From the NCBI GenBank assembly GCA_964450685.1, contig CAYVDN010000054.1, positions 1 to 21,009 on the forward strand: a DNA stretch of 21,009 bases, written 5' to 3'. This DNA is from JBAOHV01 sp964450685 (lineage in GTDB: Bacteria > Actinomycetota > Acidimicrobiia > Acidimicrobiales > Microtrichaceae). The position numbers and the translations under genes are program-made. Of this stretch, positions 5,457 to 12,875 are shown one piece after another; position 1 is the first letter of the stretch; the number at the start of each line of letters is the position of its first letter. The notes under the pieces are model-generated. The model was not told the DNA's origin. It worked only from the letters and a program-made list of their open reading frames with translations, and did no database searches.

Positions 5457-6056
5457 TCAGCCGCCGGAACCTGAAGCAGGCGCCGTCGGCACGGTCGAGT
5501 CGGTCGCTGCGTCGGCGGAGACCAGGTCCACTGTGAACACCAGGTAGTCGCCCGGTGCCGGCCCGCTGTTGCCGTAGGCGAGATCAGGTGGGATCACCAG
5601 TGTGCGACGCCCGCCCTCCTTCATGCCCACCATTCCCTCGCTCCAGCCGGGAATGACCTGGTCGAGAGGGAACGTGGCGGGCTGGCCCCTGGACCACGAC
5701 GAGTCGAACTCGGTTCCGGTCGACGCGTCGACTCCGACGTAGTGCACCGTGACCGTCGCGCCCGGTGCCACTTCGGCGCCGGTGCCCTGGATCTCGTCCA
5801 CCACGAGCATCTCGCCGTCAGCAGGGTCGCAGGCTTCCAGCTCCGGGGCGCCACGCTCCTCGATCGCCTCTGGTCCCTCGGCTGGGCCGTCGCCCTCCTG
5901 GTAGACCTCGGCACATGGTTCGGCCGCTGTCGTGGTGGTGGTCGGGTCCGTCGCGACCTCGTCGTCACCGCACCCGACGGCGACGACCGACATGGCCACC
6001 AACACTGCGCCGATCACGGTTCGAGCGCCGCCTCGGCGCGCGCTGACGCCGGTCAT
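5457..6056 (-). CDS. FKBP-type peptidyl-prolyl isomerase, predicted lipoprotein
   Basis: The 199-aa protein has a basic N-terminus, a hydrophobic stretch and a lipobox-like site VVAVGC with Cys29, then a Thr-rich linker. This predicts a lipoprotein anchored to the outer face of the membrane. A spacer with two cysteines (Cys48, Cys76) that could form a disulfide precedes an FKBP domain at about residues 82-180. Active-site residues are visible: Tyr106, Phe117-Asp118, Val134-Ile135, Trp138, Tyr161 and Phe174. The role would be catalysis of X-Pro isomerisation in exported proteins. I start at ATG 6056, because the longer frame to 6263 only overlaps the upstream FKBP gene and lacks a signal sequence. 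The ATGA at 6053-6056 is shared with the upstream gene's stop, so translation is coupled. The C-terminal tail after the domain is short and Ser/Thr/Gly/Ala-rich. Confidence 0.9.
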   Translation of the reverse strand: MTGVSARRGGARTVIGAVLVAMSVVAVGCGDDEVATDPTTTTTAAEPCAEVYQEGDGPAEGPEAIEERGAPELEACDPADGEMLVVDEIQGTGAEVAPGATVTVHYVGVDASTGTEFDSSWSRGQPATFPLDQVIPGWSEGMVGMKEGGRRTLVIPPDLAYGNSGPAPGDYLVFTVDLVSADAATDSTVPTAPASGSGG

Positions 6057-6448
6057 CGCCAGCTCACGTCGACGAGGTCGACGGTGAACACGAGCGTCTC
6101 GTTCGGAGCGATCCCAGCCCCTGGCGGCGGATGAGCGCCGTAGGCCATGTGGCCCGGGATCACCAGGTTGCGGCGACCACCGACCCTCATCCCGAGCAGA
6201 CCCTGGCTCCAACCCTGGATGACGCCGTCGAGCGGAAAGCTGATCGGCGCTCCACGGTCCCACGAGGCGTCGAACTGCGACCCCGTGGACGCCGAGACCC
6301 CGACGTAGTGGGCTGTGACCGTGGCTCCGCTGGTCACCTCGTCGCCCGTGCCGACGACCTCGTCGGTGACGATCAGCTCGGTGGCTGCATCGGTGGCACC
6401 CAACTGGGGCTTGCCCCTTGCCTCGATCTCGCTGCGGACGTCGCTCAC
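6053..6448 (-). CDS. FKBP-type peptidyl-prolyl isomerase, cytoplasmic
   Basis: The 131-aa protein is a single FKBP domain with a short N-terminal extension and no signal peptide. The isomerase pocket is intact: Tyr48, Phe59-Asp60, Phe71, Val76-Ile77, Trp80, Tyr103 and Phe121, with the GMRVGGRR loop typical of bacterial FKBPs. It would isomerise X-Pro bonds in cytoplasmic proteins. The start is GTG 6448, because AGGAGG lies 6 nt upstream; the longer frame to 6496 begins before this ribosome site. It ends in the ATGA overlap with the lipoprotein FKBP, to which it is clearly related across the whole domain, as expected from a tandem duplication. It begins 64 nt after the der stop codon and may share its transcript. 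Confidence 0.92.
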   Translation of the reverse strand: MSDVRSEIEARGKPQLGATDAATELIVTDEVVGTGDEVTSGATVTAHYVGVSASTGSQFDASWDRGAPISFPLDGVIQGWSQGLLGMRVGGRRNLVIPGHMAYGAHPPPGAGIAPNETLVFTVDLVDVSWR

Positions 6449-6502
6449 GTGTTCCTCCTGGTCTCGGCAGAGGCGCTGCCTGTGCCTGGCCGGCACCGGC
6501 TC

Positions 6503-6508
6503 AGCGTA
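6503..6508 (-). promoter_or_regulatory. Weak -10-like box TACGCT before the FKBP pair
   Basis: TACGCT fits TANNNT and sits in the der-FKBP gap, giving a leader of about 50 nt up to GTG 6448. No clear -35 is present; read-through from der is an equal possibility. Confidence 0.2.
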
Positions 6509-6512
6509 TGTA

Positions 6513-7856
6513 TCAGTCAGCCCGACGGCGAACCCGTAGCTTGACGGGTGTCGAACCGAGACCGAACTCGTTCTGGATCTGTCGTTCTATGTAGCGCAGG
6601 TAACTGGCCGGGACGTCCTTGTTGGTGAACAACGTGAACGTCGGCGGATCGGTCGCTCCCTGGGTCGCGTAGAGGATCCTCGCCCCGTGCGGGGCCGGCT
6701 GCGCCTGTTGCGCACGCCTCACCAGGTCGTTGACCTTCCGGGTCGGGACCCGGGTCTGGTACTGCGAGATCGCCTCGTCCAGGGCAGGCAGCAGCCGATG
6801 TACCCCCCTACCGGTGAGAGCGGATACCCGCAACACCGCTGCATCACCCAGGAAGTGCAGCTTGCGTCCCATCTGGTACATCACGTCCTTGCGGGCGTCC
6901 TCGTCGAGCAACTCCCACTTGTTGAGCACCACGATGATGGGACAGCCCGCCCCGTCGACCCGCTCTGCAAGTCGCTGGTCCTGATGGGTGACACCTTCTG
7001 TCGCGTCGATGACCAGCAGGGCGACGTCTGCCTCGTCCACCGAGCGCAGCGCCCGCACCATCGAGAAGTACTCGGTTCCCTCGTCGATGCGCGACTTTCG
7101 CCGCATCCCGGCGGTGTCGATGAACCGGATCCGACCAGCTTCTGTGTCGACGACGGTGTCGATCGAGTCCCGGGTGGTGCCGGGCATGTCGTGCACCACC
7201 GAGCGGTCGTCACCGATCAGACGGTTGAACAGAGTCGACTTGCCCACGTTGGGTCTCCCCACGAGCGCTACCGAGCAGATCACCGAGTCGAGCTGACCCC
7301 CGGCGCCCTCATCGACCTCCACCTCGGACTCATCTTCAACTGCGGACTGCTCGGGAAGCAGACCCATCACGTGGTCCAACAGGTCGCCGGTTCCCCTGCC
7401 GTGCAGAGCCGATATGGCGAACGGATCACCGAGACCCAGACCGAGGAGCTCCCAGATCATCGCTTCCCGACCTGAATCGTCCACCTTGTTCGCAACCACC
7501 AGCACAGGTGTCTCAACCGAGCGGAGCAGCTGGGCAACGCGGGCGTCCTCGTCGGTTAGCCCGACGGTCGCGTCAACGACCATGAGCACGACGTCGGCGT
7601 CGCCGATCGCCTGTTCCGACTGCCGACTCACCTTCTTGTCCAGCTGATCACCGCCGGCCATCCAGCCACCGGTGTCGACCAGGCGGAACTCCCGCCCCTG
7701 CCACTCGGCGGCGACCTCCTTGCGGTCCCGGGTGACGCCCGGCTTCTCCTCGACGATCGCCACACGACGACCGACGATGCGGTTCATCAAGGTCGACTTC
7801 CCGACGTTGGGGCGCCCGACGATCGCCACGAGGGGTAGCGCTTCGGGGGTGGTCAT
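6513..7856 (-). CDS. der: Ribosome-assembly GTPase Der (EngA)
   Basis: The 447-aa protein has the unique double-G-domain layout of Der. The first P-loop is GRPNVGKST (residues 14-22) with DTGG (61-64) and NKVD (123-126). The second is GRPNVGKST (200-208) with DTAGM (247-251) and NKWE (312-315). The C-terminal KH-like domain fills residues about 360-447. Der acts in maturation of the 50S ribosomal subunit. The acidic linker between the G domains (about 173-187) is a usual feature. I chose ATG 7856 because GGAG lies 5 nt upstream; GTG 7862 overlaps that ribosome site. The gene is divergent from ispH. In many Actinobacteria der follows cmk directly; here a divergent three-gene unit and plsC separate them. 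Confidence 0.97.
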   Translation of the reverse strand: MTTPEALPLVAIVGRPNVGKSTLMNRIVGRRVAIVEEKPGVTRDRKEVAAEWQGREFRLVDTGGWMAGGDQLDKKVSRQSEQAIGDADVVLMVVDATVGLTDEDARVAQLLRSVETPVLVVANKVDDSGREAMIWELLGLGLGDPFAISALHGRGTGDLLDHVMGLLPEQSAVEDESEVEVDEGAGGQLDSVICSVALVGRPNVGKSTLFNRLIGDDRSVVHDMPGTTRDSIDTVVDTEAGRIRFIDTAGMRRKSRIDEGTEYFSMVRALRSVDEADVALLVIDATEGVTHQDQRLAERVDGAGCPIIVVLNKWELLDEDARKDVMYQMGRKLHFLGDAAVLRVSALTGRGVHRLLPALDEAISQYQTRVPTRKVNDLVRRAQQAQPAPHGARILYATQGATDPPTFTLFTNKDVPASYLRYIERQIQNEFGLGSTPVKLRVRRRAD

Positions 7857-7882
7857 CGGCACTCCGTTCAGGGGGACGGAAC

Positions 7883-7888
7883 ATGGTA
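7883..7888 (-). promoter_or_regulatory. -10-like box TACCAT for der
   Basis: TACCAT fits TANNNT in the 133-bp der/ispH divergent region and would give a leader of about 20 nt that includes the GGAG ribosome site. No convincing -35. Confidence 0.3.
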
Positions 7889-7977
7889 GCTGTCGCGATG
7901 ACGCTCGACGCGGCTGACGGGTTGGCCGAGAGGTCTACTGACCAGTTGACCGATGCGGCCCGTCGGCCCGTGAGCCG

Positions 7978-7983
7978 TAGTCT
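7978..7983 (+). promoter_or_regulatory. -10-like box TAGTCT for a possibly leaderless ispH transcript
   Basis: TAGTCT lies 6 nt before GTG 7990, so transcription would begin at the start codon. A TTGACC at 7946-7951 is too far away (26-bp spacer) to be its -35. Confidence 0.35.
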
Positions 7984-7989
7984 TGGATC

Positions 7990-9078
7990 GTGTCCGATGA
8001 CGACGGCGATGCCGTGAGTGAGCCCACCCGACAGGAGCCGACGACAACCGACGTCGAGGAAGTGCTCCTGGCAGCGCCGCGGGGCTTCTGTGCCGGGGTC
8101 GAGATGGCCATCAAAGCGTTGGCATGGATGGTGCGGGCGTTCGATCCGCCCGTGTACTGCTATCACGAGATCGTCCACAACCAGCGGGTCGTGAGGCGAT
8201 TCGAGGACCTCGGCGTCGTTTTCGTCGACGATGTCGCCGAAGTGCCCGAGGGCAGACCGATCATGCTCTCCGCTCACGGCTCCGCCCCCGAGGTCGTTCG
8301 CTCGGCTCGAGATCGAGGCGGTTTCGTCGTCGACGCCGTCTGCCCACTCGTCACGAAGGTGCACCACGAGGTGAAGGTCCGAGCGGGCAAGGGCTACTCG
8401 ATCGTGTACGTCGGTCACGAGGGCCACGAGGAGGCGGTGGGCACCATGGCCGTCGCCCCGGCAGCAGTCCACCGGGTCGAATCACTCGACGAGGTCGAGG
8501 CGCTGCCGGAGTTCGAGACCCCTGTGGCGCTGCTCGCCCAGACGACGCTCTCGCATCTCGACTGGGCCGAGGTCGCCGATGCCACGAAGGACCGCTACCC
8601 GGATTTGTGGATGCCGGGGCGTTCCGATCTCTGCTTCGCCACCACCAACCGTCAGACAGCGCTGATGGAGATCGCAGAACGCTGCGACGCGGTTGTCGTC
8701 ATCGGGTCTGCGAACTCCTCGAACACCGTCGCGCTCGAGAAGCTCGCCAGACGAGCCGGCTGTGACCGGGTCTACCGGATCAACGACCCGGCCGAACTAC
8801 CTGGCGACCTGCACGGCATCGTCGGGGTCACCGCTGGTGCATCGGCGCCCGAGGAGCTCGTCGAGTCGGTCATCTCGCGACTCGCTCCGCGACGCGGTGT
8901 CACCGAGGTGAGGATCACCGACGAGGAGGAGTACTTCCCTCCGCCACGCAACCTTCGCGACCTCCTGGGTGCCATCGAGGTGCTCGGTGCGTTCGGCCTG
9001 GGCGGCGATCCGGTACGCCGCCCGCCTGTGAACGACCGCTCCGTATCGGCGAGTTCCGTCCTCAGCGACCTGGCCTGA
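7990..9078 (+). CDS. ispH: 4-hydroxy-3-methylbut-2-enyl diphosphate reductase (IspH/LytB)
   Basis: The 362-aa protein makes IPP and DMAPP from HMBPP in the last step of the MEP pathway. Its iron-sulfur cluster ligands are Cys34 in APRGFCAGVEMA, Cys118 in DAVCPLVTKVH and Cys215 in SDLCFATTNRQ. Substrate-binding residues are visible in HEIVHN (His63), GHEGHEE (His146 and Glu148), QTTLS (Thr186) and GSANSSN. The length is slightly above the usual 310-330 because of a 20-residue acidic N-terminus and a C-terminal tail. GTG 7990 is the first start in the frame. It heads a plus-strand unit with the next two genes, 12 nt before the following ATG. Confidence 0.96.
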   Translation: MSDDDGDAVSEPTRQEPTTTDVEEVLLAAPRGFCAGVEMAIKALAWMVRAFDPPVYCYHEIVHNQRVVRRFEDLGVVFVDDVAEVPEGRPIMLSAHGSAPEVVRSARDRGGFVVDAVCPLVTKVHHEVKVRAGKGYSIVYVGHEGHEEAVGTMAVAPAAVHRVESLDEVEALPEFETPVALLAQTTLSHLDWAEVADATKDRYPDLWMPGRSDLCFATTNRQTALMEIAERCDAVVVIGSANSSNTVALEKLARRAGCDRVYRINDPAELPGDLHGIVGVTAGASAPEELVESVISRLAPRRGVTEVRITDEEEYFPPPRNLRDLLGAIEVLGAFGLGGDPVRRPPVNDRSVSASSVLSDLA

Positions 9079-9090
9079 CAAGCTGTCCCG

Positions 9091-9480
9091 ATGGCTGCGT
9101 TCAGACTCTTCCTCCACGTCCTCGCCGCGTCTATCTGGGTGGGAGGTCAGATCGTGCTGGTCGCGCTGCTTCCGACCGTACGAACGCTCGGCGACGACGC
9201 TGGGGCCAAGGTAGGTCGGGCGTACAACCGCCTGGCCTGGCCTGCCTTCGCAGTCGCGGTGCTGACCGGACTCTGGAACGTCTTCGCATTACCTCTCGAC
9301 GACCTGCGACACCCATGGATCGAGCTGAAGGTGTTGGCGGTCCTGCTCTCCGGGGTCGGCGCGGCGTTGCATCAGTTCGCACGTGGCAACAAGGCCATGC
9401 TTGCTGCCGGCGGCGCGATGTCGTCGATATTCGCAGTCGCAGCGATGTACCTGGGGTTCCTGGTCACATACGTGCCGTGA
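9091..9480 (+). CDS. Four-helix integral membrane protein, CopD-like
   Basis: The 129-aa protein predicts four transmembrane helices at about residues 4-26, 49-67, 79-99 and 105-126. It starts with FLHVLAASIWVGGQIVL, which resembles the first helix of CopD/YebZ-type membrane domains (the LH..A..xWVGG pattern with a conserved His8). HQFARGN follows the third helix. CopD proteins are linked to copper uptake, but single-domain relatives like this one have no settled function. It lies 12 nt after ispH. Its last codon and stop overlap the next gene's GTG (GTGA, 9477-9480), so the two are probably translated together. Confidence 0.75.
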   Translation: MAAFRLFLHVLAASIWVGGQIVLVALLPTVRTLGDDAGAKVGRAYNRLAWPAFAVAVLTGLWNVFALPLDDLRHPWIELKVLAVLLSGVGAALHQFARGNKAMLAAGGAMSSIFAVAAMYLGFLVTYVP

Positions 9481-10139
9481 CAGGCGAGCGCAGGCAGAGC
9501 ATCGCAGAGCTGGCCGCACGACAGGCACCGCTGCGACCTCGTCGTGCTGCAGCGATCACTCTCGCCGTGGTCGACGAAGTGCTGCACGTAGCACGCTCTC
9601 ATGCACCGATGACACTCGATCCTGAGCGGATCGACGTGGACGAGAACGGCGCCATACACATCGACGAGGCGCACGGCGCGCACGTCGGCCGGCCGACTGG
9701 CCCGAGCCCCGGGAGGCCCGACCCTGACCCCGGTCACGTCGGCGCTGACGTCGGTCACCTGCTGTTCCTGCTGCTTGTCGGTCGGCCTCCCAGGGGCAGC
9801 GAGGACGCGTTCGAACCTCATGTGCGTACGGAGCTGAGCAGCGAACTGACCTCGCTCCTCGCCAGGTCATGCTCACCCTCACCCGGCCAGTGGCCTGGAG
9901 TCGCCGAATGGGCCCAGCCGTTGGCCCTGTTCGCCGGTGCCGCCTCGCCCGGTCCGCCGCCACACCGTGTACGCGAAAGGCGTCGCCGCAAGCTGGTGTT
10001 GGGGATAGCACTCGCAGCGTTGATAGCCGTCACAGCCACCGTGCTCCTGCTCACACCCGGGTGGTGGGACAAGGCAACCGACGAAGGCGGGTTCAGCCAA
10101 ACGGTGGACCGGGCAGCGAACGACATCGCCGCCGACTGA
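9477..10139 (+). CDS. Membrane-anchored protein resembling a degenerate protein-kinase C-lobe
   Basis: The 220-aa protein has no named family I recognise. Residues 22-155 follow the order of a Ser/Thr kinase C-lobe: a helix like alpha-E (AAITLAVVDEVLHVARSH, 25-42), a catalytic-loop-like strand (LDPERIDVDENGAIHID, 47-63) where HRD is replaced by MTL and DFG by DEA, an alpha-F-like helix (DVGHLLFLLLVGRPP, 91-105) with the typical GRPP turn, and final helices (SSELTSLLARSCSPSP, 121-136). There is no glycine loop or VAIK Lys, so no N-lobe. A basic stretch RERRRRK precedes one transmembrane helix (173-193) and a short outer tail. It would be a catalytically dead, cytoplasm-facing module. This reading is inference from pattern only. 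I start at GTG 9477, which overlaps the upstream stop; the longer frame to 9315 only shadows the membrane-protein gene. Confidence 0.7.
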   Translation: MTGERRQSIAELAARQAPLRPRRAAAITLAVVDEVLHVARSHAPMTLDPERIDVDENGAIHIDEAHGAHVGRPTGPSPGRPDPDPGHVGADVGHLLFLLLVGRPPRGSEDAFEPHVRTELSSELTSLLARSCSPSPGQWPGVAEWAQPLALFAGAASPGPPPHRVRERRRRKLVLGIALAALIAVTATVLLLTPGWWDKATDEGGFSQTVDRAANDIAAD

Positions 10140-10162
10140 CCGACTCAGCGGTCGCCACGTCC

Positions 10163-10861
10163 TCAGCGATTCGCCACGTCGTAGAGACGCTGGATGTCGG
10201 TCCGCAGCTCGGCGGTCAGCGCGGCAACCGCCCCCCGAGGCACCCTTCCGTTCATCGGCACATCCGGATACAGGGGTTCGCCGATGACGACCCTGATCTT
10301 GACCGGTCGGGGGAACTTCGCACCGAGAGGAAGCGCCTTGTCGGTACGACCCAGTGCGACGGGAACGACCGGGATCCGATGGCGACACGCAAGCCAGGCG
10401 GGCCCGTCGTGGAGCTCGTGGACCAACGGTCCGCTCTCTCGACGCCCCTCCGGGAACATCACCACCGGGTCACCCAGGTGCAGTGCCTCCTCGCAGTTGC
10501 GCAACGCCGGACGGTCAACCCGTTCCCGGTGAACCGGGAACGCACCCATCTGGTCGAGCAACCAGCCGAGTGGTTTGACGTCCCACAGGTCGTCCTTTCC
10601 CATGAACCGCATTCTCCGGGGGATCGCAGCCCCAGTCACCGCGAAATCGATGAACGATCTGTGCACCGGGGACAGGACGAACTGACCGGAGCCCGGTAGG
10701 CGGTCACGCCCGACGACCTCCATGCGCCAGAAGACCCTGCACCAGATCTCCAGCATCAGCCGTATCACCCGGTACCCCGCCTTCTGAAGGCGTGACATCG
10801 GGTGAACCACATGCCTCGGGGCCGCGCCCGACGGCGTGATGTCGCCCCGTGGGTTGTTCAC
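10163..10861 (-). CDS. plsC: 1-acylglycerol-3-phosphate acyltransferase (PlsC family)
   Basis: The 232-aa protein carries the acyltransferase HX4D motif as HRSFIDF (about residue 67) and the phosphate-binding motif FPEGRRES (about residue 136). Two further family blocks, KDDLWDVKPLGWLLDQMGAF and VPVALGRTDKALP, are present. It would add the second acyl chain in phosphatidic acid synthesis at the membrane. It starts at GTG 10861, which shares GTGA with the cmk stop (10858-10861). cmk-plsC pairs are frequent in Gram-positive bacteria. It converges on the kinase-like gene with a 23-bp gap. Another acyl acceptor cannot be excluded from motifs alone. Confidence 0.88.
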   Translation of the reverse strand: MNNPRGDITPSGAAPRHVVHPMSRLQKAGYRVIRLMLEIWCRVFWRMEVVGRDRLPGSGQFVLSPVHRSFIDFAVTGAAIPRRMRFMGKDDLWDVKPLGWLLDQMGAFPVHRERVDRPALRNCEEALHLGDPVVMFPEGRRESGPLVHELHDGPAWLACRHRIPVVPVALGRTDKALPLGAKFPRPVKIRVVIGEPLYPDVPMNGRVPRGAVAALTAELRTDIQRLYDVANR

Positions 10862-11499
10862 GAACGCTCCTCGACCAGCCCTGCGATCAGCTCGACCACC
10901 TCCGTGATGCCCAGCCCGGTCGTGTCGATCGTCACCGCTCCGTCCGGCTCAACCAGCGGACTGTCGGCACGACTCGAATCGTGCGCGTCCCGCGCAGCTA
11001 TGTCCGCGGCCACCTGGTCGTAGTCGGCGTCTGTCAGCTCCTTGGCCCGGCGCGCAGCGCGCACAGCAGGGTCAGCCGTCAGGTAGACCTTCAGAACGGC
11101 GTCGGGGAACACGACCGATCCGATGTCGCGTCCCTCGATGACACCGCCGCCGTGCTCGGCGGCCCAGACACGCTGACGTGTGCGCATCTCCTCGCGCACA
11201 CCGGGGTTGGCAGCGACCTGACTGACAGCGCGCGACACCTCGGATCCGCGGATCTCGAGTGTCGCGTCGACACCGTCGACCATCACCGCTGACTCACCGA
11301 CCGAGAGATCCATGTCCCGGGCCACGGCGGTCACCGGGTCGGTGTCGGACGGATCCACTCCACGGCGCATTGCAGCGAAAGTCACCGCACGGTACATCGC
11401 GCCCGTGTCCAGGTAGGTCAGCTCCAGACGCTCCGCCAGTTGACGCCCAACCGTGGATTTACCAGAACCTGCCGGTCCGTCGATCGCGATCACGCGCAC
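10858..11499 (-). CDS. cmk: Cytidylate kinase
   Basis: The 213-aa protein phosphorylates CMP and dCMP with ATP. The P-loop GPAGSGKST (residues 8-16) lies at the N-terminus, followed by the NMP-binding block LDTGAMYRAVT (30-40) and the late block GRDIGSVVFPDAVLKVYL. The C-terminus has the usual DTTG...EVV segment. I start at GTG 11499, two residues before the first beta strand, with AAGGA 8 nt upstream; the longer frame to 11616 overlaps the aroA end and adds no domain. It is 50 nt from aroA and coupled to plsC by a GTGA overlap. Confidence 0.95.
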   Translation of the reverse strand: MRVIAIDGPAGSGKSTVGRQLAERLELTYLDTGAMYRAVTFAAMRRGVDPSDTDPVTAVARDMDLSVGESAVMVDGVDATLEIRGSEVSRAVSQVAANPGVREEMRTRQRVWAAEHGGGVIEGRDIGSVVFPDAVLKVYLTADPAVRAARRAKELTDADYDQVAADIAARDAHDSSRADSPLVEPDGAVTIDTTGLGITEVVELIAGLVEERS

Positions 11500-11549
11500 G
11501 AATGTGGTCCTTCCCGTCGAGGCACCTGGGCCGCTCACGGTCCTGCAGG

Positions 11550-12875
11550 CTAGGACCTGGGCGACCGCAGGGTGTCCAGCACTTCCCAGAACGTGGGGAA
11601 GGTCTTGGCCACGCAACCGGGGTCGGCCACCGTGATGCCGGAGGCACGCAATCCCAGCACGGCGAAACTCATCGCCATCCGATGGTCGTGATAGGTGCGG
11701 ATGGTCGCAGCCTTGGGCTCACCGGGGTGTATGCGAATGCCGTCCTCGAGCTCCTCGGCGTCGATGCCGCAGCGACGCAGCTCTGCCACGACCGCGGCGA
11801 TCCGATCGGTCTCCTTGCCACGGATGAACCCGATTCCACGGATGGTCGTCGGCGAGGTCGCGAACGGTGCAACGACCGCAAGGGTCTGGGCGGTGTCGGA
11901 TATGTCCTTGAAGTCAACGTCCACCCCGACCAGGGTCCCGGTGCCGGTCACCTGGATGTGATCGTCACCGCGTTCGACCCTGGCTCCCATCGACTCGAGG
12001 GCGTCGACGAACGCGACGTCACCCTGTAGGGAGTCCGCACAGAGGCCGTCGACCCTCACCCGACCTCCGGTGATCGCAGCGGCGGCGAAGAAGTACGAGG
12101 CGGCGGACGCGTCCGGCTCTATCCGATATCGAGCCAACGGCCTGTAGCCGCTGGGCTCGACCGTTATGAGGTCGTCGTCCCATTGCCAGCTGGCACCGAA
12201 CTCCGCCATCACCGCCAGTGTCATCCGGACGTAGGGAACCGAGACGAGCGGACCGTCAACGCGCACCTGCAGACCGTGACGCATGCATGGACCGGCGAGC
12301 AGCAATCCCGACAGGAACTGGCTGCTCACGTCACCCCGGACCGTCACCTCGCCTCCTTCGAGCCCGTCGGCTCCCATCCGGACGGGCAGGTGCCCGCTCT
12401 CGCCCAACGGATCGAGCTGCGCACCGAGTCTCGCGAGGGCGTCGAGGAGGTCGGCCATCGGACGAACCCTCAGCGGTTCGTCGCCGTCGATGACGACAGT
12501 GGCATGGCTGAGAGCGGCAACCGGGAGCATGAAGCGCGATGTCGTCCCGGACAGACGTGCGTCGAGAAGCGCACCCTGTGTCGGCGGCTTGCCCGCCACT
12601 CCCCTGACATCCACCCGGTCGCCGGCGCGATCGAGAACCAGTCCTATCCCGAGTTCGTGCAGGCAACCGAGCATCGCCTCGGTGTCGTCTGCGAACAGGA
12701 CCCCGTGCAGCTCGGACTCCCCTTCGGCGAGACCAGCGCAGACGAGCGCCCTGTTTGTGATGCTCTTGGATCCGGGCAGACTCACGCGGGCATCCACAGC
12801 CGTGCCCAACGGTTCGACCTCGATCTCCGCCGGGTACTCGCCCGACCCTGGGGTCGTCGAGGTCGGAGTGTTCAC
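11550..12875 (-). CDS. aroA: 3-phosphoshikimate 1-carboxyvinyltransferase (EPSP synthase)
   Basis: The 441-aa protein catalyses the penultimate step of chorismate synthesis from shikimate-3-phosphate and PEP. Visible family motifs are LPGSKSITNRAL (residues 33-44), SSQFLSGLLLA (184-194), RGKETDRIAAV (352-362) with the PEP-binding Lys-Glu-x-Asp-Arg, and YHDHRMAMSFAV (395-406). The PEP loop reads LSGTTSRFMLP (108-118) instead of the GNAGTAMRP form of E. coli. It starts at GTG 12875, sharing GTGA with the tyrA stop, which signals coupling within the aroH-tyrA-aroA group. Confidence 0.96.
   Translation of the reverse strand: MNTPTSTTPGSGEYPAEIEVEPLGTAVDARVSLPGSKSITNRALVCAGLAEGESELHGVLFADDTEAMLGCLHELGIGLVLDRAGDRVDVRGVAGKPPTQGALLDARLSGTTSRFMLPVAALSHATVVIDGDEPLRVRPMADLLDALARLGAQLDPLGESGHLPVRMGADGLEGGEVTVRGDVSSQFLSGLLLAGPCMRHGLQVRVDGPLVSVPYVRMTLAVMAEFGASWQWDDDLITVEPSGYRPLARYRIEPDASAASYFFAAAAITGGRVRVDGLCADSLQGDVAFVDALESMGARVERGDDHIQVTGTGTLVGVDVDFKDISDTAQTLAVVAPFATSPTTIRGIGFIRGKETDRIAAVVAELRRCGIDAEELEDGIRIHPGEPKAATIRTYHDHRMAMSFAVLGLRASGITVADPGCVAKTFPTFWEVLDTLRSPRS

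Noticed and set aside
4279..5547. Plus-strand ORF of 422 codons opposite the carboxyltransferase
   Set aside because: The minus-strand frame is a full, motif-complete carboxyltransferase; the antisense frame has no recognisable domain and extends across the gap into the next gene.
6057..6263. Longer start for the FKBP lipoprotein
   Set aside because: It lies in the coding region of the upstream FKBP in another frame, and it would bury the signal peptide and lipobox 69 residues inside the protein.
9684..9697. 14-bp palindrome GTCGGCCGGCCGAC inside the kinase-like gene
   Set aside because: It is made only of common GC-rich words within a coding region and has no special position; chance is the better explanation.
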